This document shows positions 16,432-24,578 of a stretch of 64,000 bases of DNA, one piece after another. Each line of letters opens with the position of its first letter. Positions within the stretch are counted from its first letter, which is position 1. Under the pieces are notes generated by a model. That model was not told the DNA's origin, searched no databases, and saw only the letters and a list, made by a program, of their open reading frames with translations. The position numbers and the translations under genes are program-made. Origin of the DNA: Exobacillus caeni (GTDB lineage Bacteria > Bacillota > Bacilli > Bacillales > Guptibacillaceae); assembly GCF_005747095.1 (NCBI RefSeq), contig NZ_SWLG01000007.1, forward strand, positions 186,001 to 250,000, read 5' to 3'.

Positions 16432-18318
16432 TTAAAACACATTCGGCGTCGCAATTTTCTGGTAAACATTGCTTCTGCTATAGGCATGATTCTGAACAGC
16501 AGAAGTATAAGGCAAACGCTCTTCCTCCAGTTCCGGGATAGAAGAAATACTTCCAGATAGATATGCTTCCAGTCGCTTCCGGGTTGTCCCAATCCTTGCC
16601 AACAAACCACCGTACCTGATGTCGAGCACTTCCCATCCAAACGGTTTATTGATTTCCATCCAGTGTTCGTAATGGATTTTTTGTAAAATCTCCACTCTTT
16701 TCGTTAACTCAACTAGCTCGTTATCGGCTATATCCCGCAGCTTTTCTTTCTCATCCTCGTCATAAAGCCTTTTTAACCTGATGCCAATTTCACTCTTCAT
16801 GGTTAAAACTGAACAAATTTGGCGTGGCAGCTCAAACAGCCAGGACCATCCTCCTGCTCTTATTTGTTCCTGCCTCAACTTCAGTTCTAATTCCCGGTAA
16901 AAGCGATTCAACGGCATACCTTCCACCTGTTTATCGAACAGCCCGAGTAGCGGATCCTGCCATAACAAGAATTTCGAAGGATTATCCGGTTCAAGCTGGA
17001 CCTCTTTAGCCGAACCTGGAGGCTGGTCCAACTCGCCAAGGGCAATAAAACAATCCATGTCTGCTCCGGTGCAGAATTGGAAGCGGTCTTTCACGTTCTC
17101 CATGTCGATTTTCTCAGCGTATCCATGCTCAGCCATGAGCTGAAGTCCAAGAAGGCCGGTAAACGGATTTGTTTCTGCGCCATCATCGCCCCAGAGAGTT
17201 CCGAATACCTCGCTTATCCCCTCCTGTTTGCAGGCGGACAACCCTGCATGTAATGAACGGATCGTCTTCTTATAATTGATCGCTATTCCGTTAAATGTCC
17301 AGATCCCGCCAGCGAATACTGGTTTAGTACCAAAGGATTTATGTTTTTTTAAATAATCTTTATAGAAATGCTCGTCTTCATGATAGTAGTCCCAGTAAAC
17401 GAACTGGACGTCACTTGGCATACCCTCGATCACGCTGTCGGGAATGATCGCTTTTTTGTCATAATAGTCACCCGTTTCTGATGACATCCTGAAGTACATG
17501 TCACTCCAGATCATCGGGTCGATCCCTTTTTTTCTGGTAACTTTCAATACTTGCTTCAGGTGATCATTCATAATATCGAAGCTGGTTCGATATCCGTTCT
17601 TTTTTAAATAAACGCCTCTTCCCAAAAAGTGGGCTTCATCCATGCCCAGGTGCAAACGACTGGTGCGAAAAGGTTCCATCACGGCACTGATCATCTGCTC
17701 GATCAACCGGTATGTATTTGGGGAGCCTGCTAATAAAATATCCGGAGTATCCATTATCTCCGCATTACTGTCCCACCTGAGGAAGGTTGTTAGATGGGCT
17801 AACGTCTGGATGGAAGGGATCAGTTCAATGCCAAACTTATCAGCATAATCATCCAGGCATTTGAGCTCCTCTTTGCTAAATCTCCCTCTCATGTATCCGA
17901 AGTAAGGCTGTTCTTCGATTTCGTATGTATCTTCCATGTAAAGCATGAGCATGTTGAGCCCCATCATCGCCATAACGATGATGAACCTTTCGATTCCCTC
18001 GGGCTTCATTACCGCATTACGGGAGCAGTCGAGCATGATGCCGTTCATCTCGAACTGCGGCTCTTCGGTTAGATGGAACGGCTTATATTTTCCAGCATGC
18101 TCTAGGAACAGCCCGAAAGCACGAAAGAAATGGATGTTTTTATTAAACCGGATGGATCCTTCTTCTCCATTCCAAGAAACATCAATTCTCTTCTTCTCCC
18201 ACTGTTTTACGGTTACCCGAATGCCCTCCTCGGCAAGAGCAAAAGAATATATCTTCCCCAGCTCTTCGATCCCTTCCTGAAAGCTTGCGAGGTCTCCGGT
18301 AAGCTTTAACTTTAAAAT
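16432..18318 (-). CDS. GH20-type beta-N-acetylhexosaminidase-like enzyme, 628 aa, apparent ATT start
   Basis: Intracellular glycosidase that probably removes terminal GlcNAc/GalNAc-like residues from imported oligosaccharides. The catalytic Asp-Glu pair is at about 227-228 in RLHLGMDEAHF, the GH20 signature, preceded by ELIPSIQTLAH and followed by YWDYYHEDEHF and GTLWGDDGAE. No signal peptide exists. The first ATG in frame is at 18048 and would cut off the N-terminal 90 residues, which look like a normal GH20 N-terminal domain. The only start near a ribosome site (AAGGAG) is ATT at 18316-18318, overlapping the stop of the dehydrogenase gene. This is the last gene of the transporter operon. 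Confidence 0.78.
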   Translation of the reverse strand: MLKLKLTGDLASFQEGIEELGKIYSFALAEEGIRVTVKQWEKKRIDVSWNGEEGSIRFNKNIHFFRAFGLFLEHAGKYKPFHLTEEPQFEMNGIMLDCSRNAVMKPEGIERFIIVMAMMGLNMLMLYMEDTYEIEEQPYFGYMRGRFSKEELKCLDDYADKFGIELIPSIQTLAHLTTFLRWDSNAEIMDTPDILLAGSPNTYRLIEQMISAVMEPFRTSRLHLGMDEAHFLGRGVYLKKNGYRTSFDIMNDHLKQVLKVTRKKGIDPMIWSDMYFRMSSETGDYYDKKAIIPDSVIEGMPSDVQFVYWDYYHEDEHFYKDYLKKHKSFGTKPVFAGGIWTFNGIAINYKKTIRSLHAGLSACKQEGISEVFGTLWGDDGAETNPFTGLLGLQLMAEHGYAEKIDMENVKDRFQFCTGADMDCFIALGELDQPPGSAKEVQLEPDNPSKFLLWQDPLLGLFDKQVEGMPLNRFYRELELKLRQEQIRAGGWSWLFELPRQICSVLTMKSEIGIRLKRLYDEDEKEKLRDIADNELVELTKRVEILQKIHYEHWMEINKPFGWEVLDIRYGGLLARIGTTRKRLEAYLSGSISSIPELEEERLPYTSAVQNHAYSRSNVYQKIATPNVF

Positions 18319-19337
18319 AGCGGATCACTCCTTCTTTGCAGTGATGCATCTTTTAACTCAATAATCTTTCCTTCTTTATTTGATCGATAGCATGCCTCGA
18401 TCACTTCAATAATCGATCGTGCGTACTCGCCTGAATTGCGAATGACCTCTTTTCTATTTATCGCAGCCGTGAGTTCAGCGAATTGCTTTTTAAAAGGGGA
18501 CGATCCCTTAGGATAATGCACCAGTTGATAAGCATCGCCTTCACTTATCCAAACACCTTTTCCCACTTCCACTTTCATCATCCCGTTCGTGAAAATCAAT
18601 TCCGTCACATGTTTAGGAACTCCTTCATATCCGGAGAGTGAAATGGTGACAGGGATTTGATCGATGGTCTCCAGATAAAGAAGCCCGCTTCCCTCAACAT
18701 CCGGACTAAATCCTTCCACCTCTCCCCTGTATGTTAACTTTGATAAAACTTTTGCATATCTGCTCCCCATCAACCATTGCGTTTTATCAATACAATGGGC
18801 GCCAATATTCATCACGATGCCGCCGCCTGACTTTTCTGCTTCCAAAAACCACTGCGGTCGCCCGCTCGTAAAATAATTCATATGGCGTGTTTCATTTATC
18901 ATGATGAGTTCGCCTAATTCACCGCTTTCTATTTGTTCCCTGGCAATGATGTTTTCCTGGAAATAGTGCTGGATGTGCCCCACCATCAAACAGATTCGAT
19001 TTTTTTCCGCAGCTCCGATAATTTCATCGCATTCCGTAATGGTGAGAGCCATCGGTTTTTCCAATAAAATATGGCATCCCTTGCTGGCAGCGAAAACGGC
19101 TGCTTCTTTATGCAAAAAATGCGGCAGTGTGATGACTACGATATCAGGGGACTCTGACTCAATCATCTTTCTGTAATCAGAATAGCCCTTCACCTGATAA
19201 TCCTCGGAGATCTTTTCCGCTTTTGCTTCATCGATGTCCGCCACCGCTATTGCCTGGAGTTCTTCCATCCCTTTCAAGGCATCCAAATGTTCCACTGCAA
19301 TGATCCCTGCTCCGATCACCGCTACTGTTAAACTCAT
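18312..19337 (-). CDS. Gfo/Idh/MocA family sugar dehydrogenase, 341 aa
   Basis: NAD(P)-dependent oxidoreductase acting on a sugar or sugar derivative in the cytoplasm. The Rossmann start TVAVIGAGIIAVEHLD binds the dinucleotide, and ILLEKPMALTITECDEII near 90-107 holds the family's EKP motif (Lys is catalytic). GGGIVMNIGAHCIDKTQWL near 170-188 supplies the later conserved His/Asp. The ATG at 19337 follows GAAGGAGATAGG; a frame from 19361 lacks a ribosome site. It sits between the isomerase-like and GH20 genes, so it likely oxidises the sugar released by the latter. The substrate is not determinable here. Confidence 0.87.
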   Translation of the reverse strand: MSLTVAVIGAGIIAVEHLDALKGMEELQAIAVADIDEAKAEKISEDYQVKGYSDYRKMIESESPDIVVITLPHFLHKEAAVFAASKGCHILLEKPMALTITECDEIIGAAEKNRICLMVGHIQHYFQENIIAREQIESGELGELIMINETRHMNYFTSGRPQWFLEAEKSGGGIVMNIGAHCIDKTQWLMGSRYAKVLSKLTYRGEVEGFSPDVEGSGLLYLETIDQIPVTISLSGYEGVPKHVTELIFTNGMMKVEVGKGVWISEGDAYQLVHYPKGSSPFKKQFAELTAAINRKEVIRNSGEYARSIIEVIEACYRSNKEGKIIELKDASLQRRSDPLF

Positions 19338-19377
19338 GATCCTATCTCCTTCATCAATCACCTTGTTGTTGATGCTT

Positions 19378-20148
19378 CTAGACTTCCTTCAAACAAGTGG
19401 AAAGAAAGTCCATATCCTTTAATGCGTTTTCATAAAGCATCATGGGGATTTCCCTCTCTAATGCCGTACCTTTTGTAAATTCCATCGAATACGTTCCATC
19501 GAAGCCCGCTTTCTTCAGTTTCCTGACACGCTCCTTCACAAGCTCAGGCTGCTCTTCAAGCAGTTGAAACGCGCCATCCGCATATAAACTGACATGTGCA
19601 TGGACGATAGTGGAGCCTAGATGCGCGAACCAGGAATCGAGGTCTGTATGTGCATGAAACGGATGGAGTATCGCCCCAAATTGATTAGAGCCCCATTCGT
19701 TAAAAACTTGTGCTGCTGTTTGCGGATCCTCCATCAGTGTTCCGGAATGACATTCGCATAACAGCATGCATCCAGAAGGGAGCTGTTCCTTCCATTCCAA
19801 TACATTCTTCACATAAGTATCCCGCTTATTTTCATCCGCTCCGATGTTGAATTTCACGTTACTTGCCCCGAGCTTTCTCACCATCTCAGCGGTTTCTTTA
19901 CGCTCCTGTTCCTTTTCGTCCTCGAACCCTGCGTATGAATTAAAGACATCAACAGGCAGAATAGCATTCTTCAGTTGCCTAGTCTCTTCCTCTGAAGCCT
20001 TTAACGCATGGTTCTCCCACAGCTCAACACCTGAAAAGCCATCTCTTCGGAAGTCCTTCATCCATTCACTGACCTTGATTGTAGGCACTCTGCCAGGCTC
20101 CCAGCGGTTTTTCTCCAGTAATACAGTATTGATGATAAACGTTGCCAT
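19378..20148 (-). CDS. Sugar phosphate isomerase/epimerase-type TIM barrel, 256 aa
   Basis: Xylose-isomerase-like (AP endonuclease 2) barrel, usually a sugar or keto-sugar isomerase with a divalent metal. Strand-end acids and histidines of the fold are visible: DGFSGVELWENH near 36-47, CMLLCECHSGT near 130-140, FGAILHPFHAHTD near 157-169, TIVHAHVSLY near 180-190, and FDGTYSMEFTKG near 220-231. The ATG at 20148 follows AGGGAGAG. It is part of the operon with the ABC transporter and the dehydrogenase, which often act on the same sugar in tandem. Confidence 0.85.
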   Translation of the reverse strand: MATFIINTVLLEKNRWEPGRVPTIKVSEWMKDFRRDGFSGVELWENHALKASEEETRQLKNAILPVDVFNSYAGFEDEKEQERKETAEMVRKLGASNVKFNIGADENKRDTYVKNVLEWKEQLPSGCMLLCECHSGTLMEDPQTAAQVFNEWGSNQFGAILHPFHAHTDLDSWFAHLGSTIVHAHVSLYADGAFQLLEEQPELVKERVRKLKKAGFDGTYSMEFTKGTALEREIPMMLYENALKDMDFLSTCLKEV

Positions 20149-20182
20149 CGGTTCTCTCCCTTCCCTCTATTGTTAACCATCC

Positions 20183-21106
20183 TTACCCGTAAGCCGGGAT
20201 TAAACGTTTATCAACGTTGAATTGGTTAAAATCAATATGGTACACATACCTTGGACGCCCTCGCCCTTTGATCTGTTCCTCACCGATCACCTTTGCGATC
20301 CGGTGGTCTTCGAGTGTCGTCAGGATCCGCCTCGCACTTCTGAGAGTGATCGAAAATCCCTTTGCCAGTTCAGCAGCGGTTATGTTGTTGCTGCCGATTG
20401 AATCGCATAAACAGCCTAAACGATGGATCGTCGTCCCGCTCATGCCGATCTCTTTAAGAAGAGAACCGGCTTTTTCATAACGGACACGAAAATTTTCCGC
20501 CTGGCTGATCTTTTGATAATCTTTTACTTTTGCAATGATACTGTTCAGCAATGATTTGACACAGGGGGTGGTCGGCGTGATTAAATATGTCTCAACCTGT
20601 TCTTCCTTCAATGAATCATAAACCTCTGGATGGCAAGTAATGACCGCTCCTTCGTTTTCTTTCTGCCAGGAGCCTGTATGAAAGTTGATTAACTCGGCCG
20701 GGTCTATGCTGGCATGATATTCTTTGATCCGTAACCGTTCCGATGAAATCCCCTCTTCAGCCAATTGTTTCCGGATATCCTCTTTGTTAAAAAAATCGAT
20801 GCTAAGCATTCTTGGAGAAGAAGTATTCCCATTGTGGTTGAAAAAGAATTTGAACAACGTCGTATAAAGGGCGATGGCAGAATAATTCATATGGAAGACA
20901 GGCAGTTCATCTAAAAGCATCGACACTTCGTTCGGCATCTGAAGAGGATTTGCGACTATTACCCCGTCTATCTTGCCACTGAGTGCAGGCGTGATCTCGG
21001 ACTGGTCTTCCACCGTCATGATGGAGAGCTGAGGAAATTCCTTAGCAATTGTTTTAACTTTGTTCAGGTTGCTTTCATGGCCGATCAAGAGCAATCTAGT
21101 TTTCAC
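20183..21106 (-). CDS. Novel transcription regulator-like protein with C-terminal winged helix, 307 aa
   Basis: The N-terminus (KTRLLLIGHESNLNKVKTIA, then a PrpR-like alternation of strands and helices to about 190) resembles a small-molecule sensing domain, with FHMNYSAIALYTTLFKFFF in its middle. The C-terminal 80 residues contain NITAAELAKGFSITLRSARR and LTTLEDHRIAKVIGEEQIKG, then GRGRPRYVY, a winged-helix pattern. The GTG at 21106 is chosen because GGGAGG lies nine bases before it. Its position inside the ABC transporter operon suggests local control by a pathway intermediate. I cannot name the family. Confidence 0.68.
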   Translation of the reverse strand: MKTRLLLIGHESNLNKVKTIAKEFPQLSIMTVEDQSEITPALSGKIDGVIVANPLQMPNEVSMLLDELPVFHMNYSAIALYTTLFKFFFNHNGNTSSPRMLSIDFFNKEDIRKQLAEEGISSERLRIKEYHASIDPAELINFHTGSWQKENEGAVITCHPEVYDSLKEEQVETYLITPTTPCVKSLLNSIIAKVKDYQKISQAENFRVRYEKAGSLLKEIGMSGTTIHRLGCLCDSIGSNNITAAELAKGFSITLRSARRILTTLEDHRIAKVIGEEQIKGRGRPRYVYHIDFNQFNVDKRLIPAYG

Positions 21107-21139
21107 ATTCACGCACCTCCCATCCATTTGTTTTTCTGC

Positions 21140-21970
21140 TTATTTTAGTCCGGAAGAACTTGCTCCTTTCACAAAGAATTTTTCTGTAAATAAGAAAACG
21201 ATCAAGATCGGAATGAGTGACATCAATGCTGCAGCCACCAGGTATTGCTCCTTTCCGAACCATGCCCCTGACATGGAAAGTACGCCGATAGGAAGGGTGA
21301 ATTTGTCTTCTGACGAAAGATAAATAACCGGTGCAAGGATTTCATTCCACTTCGTCATGAACGTAAAGATGGTCAGTGTAGCAAGTTGTGGCTTGCACAT
21401 CGGCAGGAAGATTCTCCAGTATGTCTGGAATGGAGAGCATCCATCCAGCTTTGCCGCTTCCTCATACTCTTTTGGAATCTGAAGGAACGCCTGTCTCATC
21501 AAAAAGATACCAAAAGGCTGGGCGAGCCACTCTAACAGCCATAGGGGAATGAGTGTATCCAAAAATCCCATATGCTTGAATATCATGAACTGTGGGATGA
21601 TCATCACCACCGGCGGTATCATTAGTGTTCCAAGCACCATGAAAAACAGAGAGTTTTTATATGGAAAGTCGAGTCGTGCAAATGCATAGGCAACCATCGA
21701 ACAGGAGAGGATGGCTCCTAAAACCGACAGTATGGTTACAACCATGCTGTTCCACCCATATTGGGCAAAATCCGTCATCTGCCATACGTCCAAATAATTT
21801 TTCCAACGAAAAGGGTTAGGAATCCATTCCACCGGGATTGCAGTATATTGTTTGTACGTCTTTAATGAGTTTAATGCAGCTGTTACGAAAGGAGTCAGCA
21901 TAAGAATTGAGCTGATTGAGATAATGATATAACTGATTATTTTCCTTTTTTTATTCGGGTTTTTGTTCAT
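21140..21970 (-). CDS. Carbohydrate ABC transporter permease, MalG type, 276 aa
   Basis: Inner membrane permease of a CUT1-family importer. Six hydrophobic helices are visible from about 15 to 265. The cytoplasmic EAA loop, EEAAKLDGCSPFQTYWRIFLP near 170-190, contacts the ATPase. The N-terminal KRKIISYIIISISSILMLTPF and the motif LPIGVLSMSG near 240 fit the MalG/LacG group. The ATG at 21970 follows GAGGTG; a GTG three codons earlier lies in that ribosome site. No ATPase gene is present in the cluster, so a shared MsmX-type ATPase elsewhere probably energises it. Confidence 0.92.
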   Translation of the reverse strand: MNKNPNKKRKIISYIIISISSILMLTPFVTAALNSLKTYKQYTAIPVEWIPNPFRWKNYLDVWQMTDFAQYGWNSMVVTILSVLGAILSCSMVAYAFARLDFPYKNSLFFMVLGTLMIPPVVMIIPQFMIFKHMGFLDTLIPLWLLEWLAQPFGIFLMRQAFLQIPKEYEEAAKLDGCSPFQTYWRIFLPMCKPQLATLTIFTFMTKWNEILAPVIYLSSEDKFTLPIGVLSMSGAWFGKEQYLVAAALMSLIPILIVFLFTEKFFVKGASSSGLK

Positions 21971-21997
21971 AGATAACACCTCTAAGATTATTGGCCA

Positions 21998-22969
21998 TTA
22001 TTTCTCATAATGGACCCACTTCTTCTGTAGTTTGACCTGTATCAGGGTGATCACGAACAGGATGATAAAAAGAATCCAGGCGATCGCAGAAGCATAGCCC
22101 ATTTTCAAGAAGGCGAACCCCTGCTGAAATAAATAGAGCATCAAAACCATACTGGCATTATTAGGTCCGCCTGCTGCAGTAATGTCACCGGAATTTCCAG
22201 TCATCACGTAGATTTGTTCAAAAGCCTGAAAGGTTGTGATCGTACTAAGGACGAGTACAAGAAAGGTTGTTCCGGAAATCAACGGAACAGTTACATATCG
22301 AAACTTTTGGATCACCCCTGCGCCTTCAATTTCTGCGGCTTCGTAAAGATCTTCCGGCACATTTTGCAATCCGGCCAAAAAGATGACCATCATGTAGCCG
22401 ACGCCTTTCCAGACTGCTACGAGTACCAGTACCGGAATAACAAGGTGCTCGTCGTTCAGCCACTTTTGCGGCTCAAGCCCAAATTTTAAGAGCAGGTCAT
22501 TCGCTAATCCGAAACGTGGATTGAAAATGGCATCCGCGACATACAGGACAACAGTCCAGGAAGAAATAACCGGAATAAAATGAGCGATTCGAAAGAACTT
22601 CAAGCCTTTCAAGCTCTGGTTTAGCGCTACGGCTAAAATCAACGCCAGTATCGTTTGTGTCGGAACGAATAAAATAGTGAAGTAGGCGGTATTCTTCAAG
22701 GACTTCCAGAAGACGGGATCCTGGATAAGTTTATTGTAATTTTCTAAGCCTACCCACTCAGGCGGATTCAGCATATCGTAGCTTGAAAAGCTAAAATATA
22801 AGGAAGCGAGCAGGGTGAATGCGATAAAAACGATGAAATGAATGAGGTAAGGGGAAATCATGAGCAATCCCCATTTCCCCTCACTACTCAAAGATTTTCT
22901 TTTTTTCTTAGTGTTAACCTGCGTTTGGATGTTTGTTTGAGATTTTAAGTTTCCAATCATTCGAGTCAC
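21998..22969 (-). CDS. Carbohydrate ABC transporter permease, MalF type, 323 aa
   Basis: Partner permease to the downstream MalG-type protein. After a basic Thr/Lys-rich N-terminal tail, six helices are visible beginning with LLMISPYLIHFIVFIAF. The EAA loop YEAAEIEGAGVIQKFRYVTVP near 215-235 matches the family. Sequences such as WVGLENYNKLIQDPVFWKSL near 75-95 are typical of CUT1 MalF/UgpA-type subunits. Two start choices (GTG at 22969, ATG at 22960) both have weak ribosome sites. It lies 20 bases after the solute-binding protein. Confidence 0.92.
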   Translation of the reverse strand: MTRMIGNLKSQTNIQTQVNTKKKRKSLSSEGKWGLLMISPYLIHFIVFIAFTLLASLYFSFSSYDMLNPPEWVGLENYNKLIQDPVFWKSLKNTAYFTILFVPTQTILALILAVALNQSLKGLKFFRIAHFIPVISSWTVVLYVADAIFNPRFGLANDLLLKFGLEPQKWLNDEHLVIPVLVLVAVWKGVGYMMVIFLAGLQNVPEDLYEAAEIEGAGVIQKFRYVTVPLISGTTFLVLVLSTITTFQAFEQIYVMTGNSGDITAAGGPNNASMVLMLYLFQQGFAFLKMGYASAIAWILFIILFVITLIQVKLQKKWVHYEK

Positions 22970-22989
22970 ACTTTCTATCGTCTATTTTT

Positions 22990-24339
22990 CTATTTGTTAT
23001 AAAACTCGTCTAAGACATCCTGCACTTCTTTGTCAGCATTTTCTAAAGCCTTGTCGACAGTCGTTTCATTAAGGAATGCTCTGTTCAGGTTATCCCCCAT
23101 TACTTTAACCCACTCTGACCAAACAGCATTCACATCGAGAGTTCCTGCAAAGTCAAAGCTGTCTAAGAATGCTTGTTTGTTTTTTGGCTTATCACCAGAA
23201 TTCAAAAATAGATCGGAGTTTGCAACTGACTTTTTCACAGGTACTGCTTCTCCCAGCTCAGCCCATTGCTTCTGAACATCGTCTTCTGATACCCAGTACT
23301 TGATCCATTCCCATGCTGCTTTTGCCTTCTCGTCGGATGTTTTATTGCTGATAATCCATGAGTTCGCGATAACTGGTGAGAACCGTTTGCCATCTGGACC
23401 TTTAGGAAGGACAGTCACATCATAATTGACTCCTGTTTCGTTAGCTGCAAGCACCCTTGCGTAAATCCCAATACGCATTGCTGCTGTTTGGCTTGGGAAC
23501 GGAGACATCGGACTCTGGAAGGCCTGTAGGTCTGATGGGTCTGTAAAGATACCGCGTTCCATTCCATCGACGATATAATTGACCGCTTCTTTGTTTTCAG
23601 GTGAGTCTACAATTGATTTTTTCAAATCATCTCCCAACACTCCGCCTCCGTATGACTTCAGTACCGTCATCCACCCTTCAGTTATATTAAAGAATGTAAG
23701 GCCGTATTGATTTACACTACTGGCATTGAATCCTGATTCATCTGCCGTTTTACCGCTTGTATCGATTGTTAATTTAGCGCCTGCTTTTTTCAGGTCTTCC
23801 CATGTCCAACTTTCATCTGGGTAATCGACACCCGCTTTGTCAAACATATCCTTGTTATAGAAAAGTGCTGCAATTTGAATCCCTTGTGGTACTGCCCAAT
23901 ACTTTCCTTCTGGACCTTTATTAAAATCCAGTCCGTAATAGTCGTCCTTGTTTAAATCTTTATTGATCAATTCTGTTAAATCTTTCGCAGCTCCGCGCTC
24001 CGCATATTTTTGGACAAACACACCGTCTGATAGCCATACATCAGGAGCATTTCCTCCGGCTATCTGAGTATCAAGCTTTTGGAAGAACTGCTGATAAGGG
24101 GCATTTTGGGTTTTGATCTTGATGTTGGGATGCTCTTTCTCAAACTGAGCAATAATTTCATTCATTTTCTTGTCAGCACTACCCGATGAATAGAAACCTA
24201 AAGTAATTTCCGTAGTCTTTGAACTTGAACCAGAGTCTGAACCTCCCTCTTGATTCGTTTTTTGCGAACAGCCTGATAAAATCAACATAAAAACACCTAG
24301 TAATACTGCCATTAATTTTGATAACCTTTTTACTGACAA
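22990..24339 (-). CDS. Carbohydrate ABC transporter solute-binding lipoprotein, 449 aa
   Basis: Extracytoplasmic receptor of the CUT1 importer. Lipobox LILSGCSQ puts the lipidated Cys near 24. The family signature appears as EITLGFYSSGSADKKMNEII near 45-65, DVWLSDGVFVQKYAERGA near 105-122, and WAVPQGIQIAALFYNKDMF near 150-168. The TTG at 24339 follows AAGGGGGAG. It heads the operon and is divergent from the YesMN-type regulator genes. A cre-like site lies just upstream, so glucose repression through CcpA is expected. The sugar bound is unknown; associated enzymes suggest an amino-sugar or uronate-containing oligosaccharide. Confidence 0.92.
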   Translation of the reverse strand: MSVKRLSKLMAVLLGVFMLILSGCSQKTNQEGGSDSGSSSKTTEITLGFYSSGSADKKMNEIIAQFEKEHPNIKIKTQNAPYQQFFQKLDTQIAGGNAPDVWLSDGVFVQKYAERGAAKDLTELINKDLNKDDYYGLDFNKGPEGKYWAVPQGIQIAALFYNKDMFDKAGVDYPDESWTWEDLKKAGAKLTIDTSGKTADESGFNASSVNQYGLTFFNITEGWMTVLKSYGGGVLGDDLKKSIVDSPENKEAVNYIVDGMERGIFTDPSDLQAFQSPMSPFPSQTAAMRIGIYARVLAANETGVNYDVTVLPKGPDGKRFSPVIANSWIISNKTSDEKAKAAWEWIKYWVSEDDVQKQWAELGEAVPVKKSVANSDLFLNSGDKPKNKQAFLDSFDFAGTLDVNAVWSEWVKVMGDNLNRAFLNETTVDKALENADKEVQDVLDEFYNK

Positions 24340-24360
24340 CTTTTTTCTCCCCCTTTTTAG

Positions 24361-24374
24361 TGGTAACGCTTACA
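24361..24374 (-). promoter_or_regulatory. cre-like catabolite-control site
   Basis: Minus-strand TGTAAGCGTTACCA matches the Bacillus cre consensus TGWNANCGNTNWCA at all but one defined position. It lies 22 bases upstream of the solute-binding protein start, where CcpA would block expression. Confidence 0.65.
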
Positions 24375-24578
24375 ATTCTTATCTTAAGGGTTATAATTAA
24401 ATCAGAAAATGTAATTTTATTTGAAAATTTGTGTTTTTTTAAATAAAATGAAAATAAAAAATATTATTTCTATTCAGTTGATACTGAGAGTGATTTAAAA
24501 GCATTCTTCAAAGTGCCGGGCAGTAAAACTTTTTCCCCATTCAAGCGATTTTCCTTAATGAGAATAAAGGAGCAGGCT

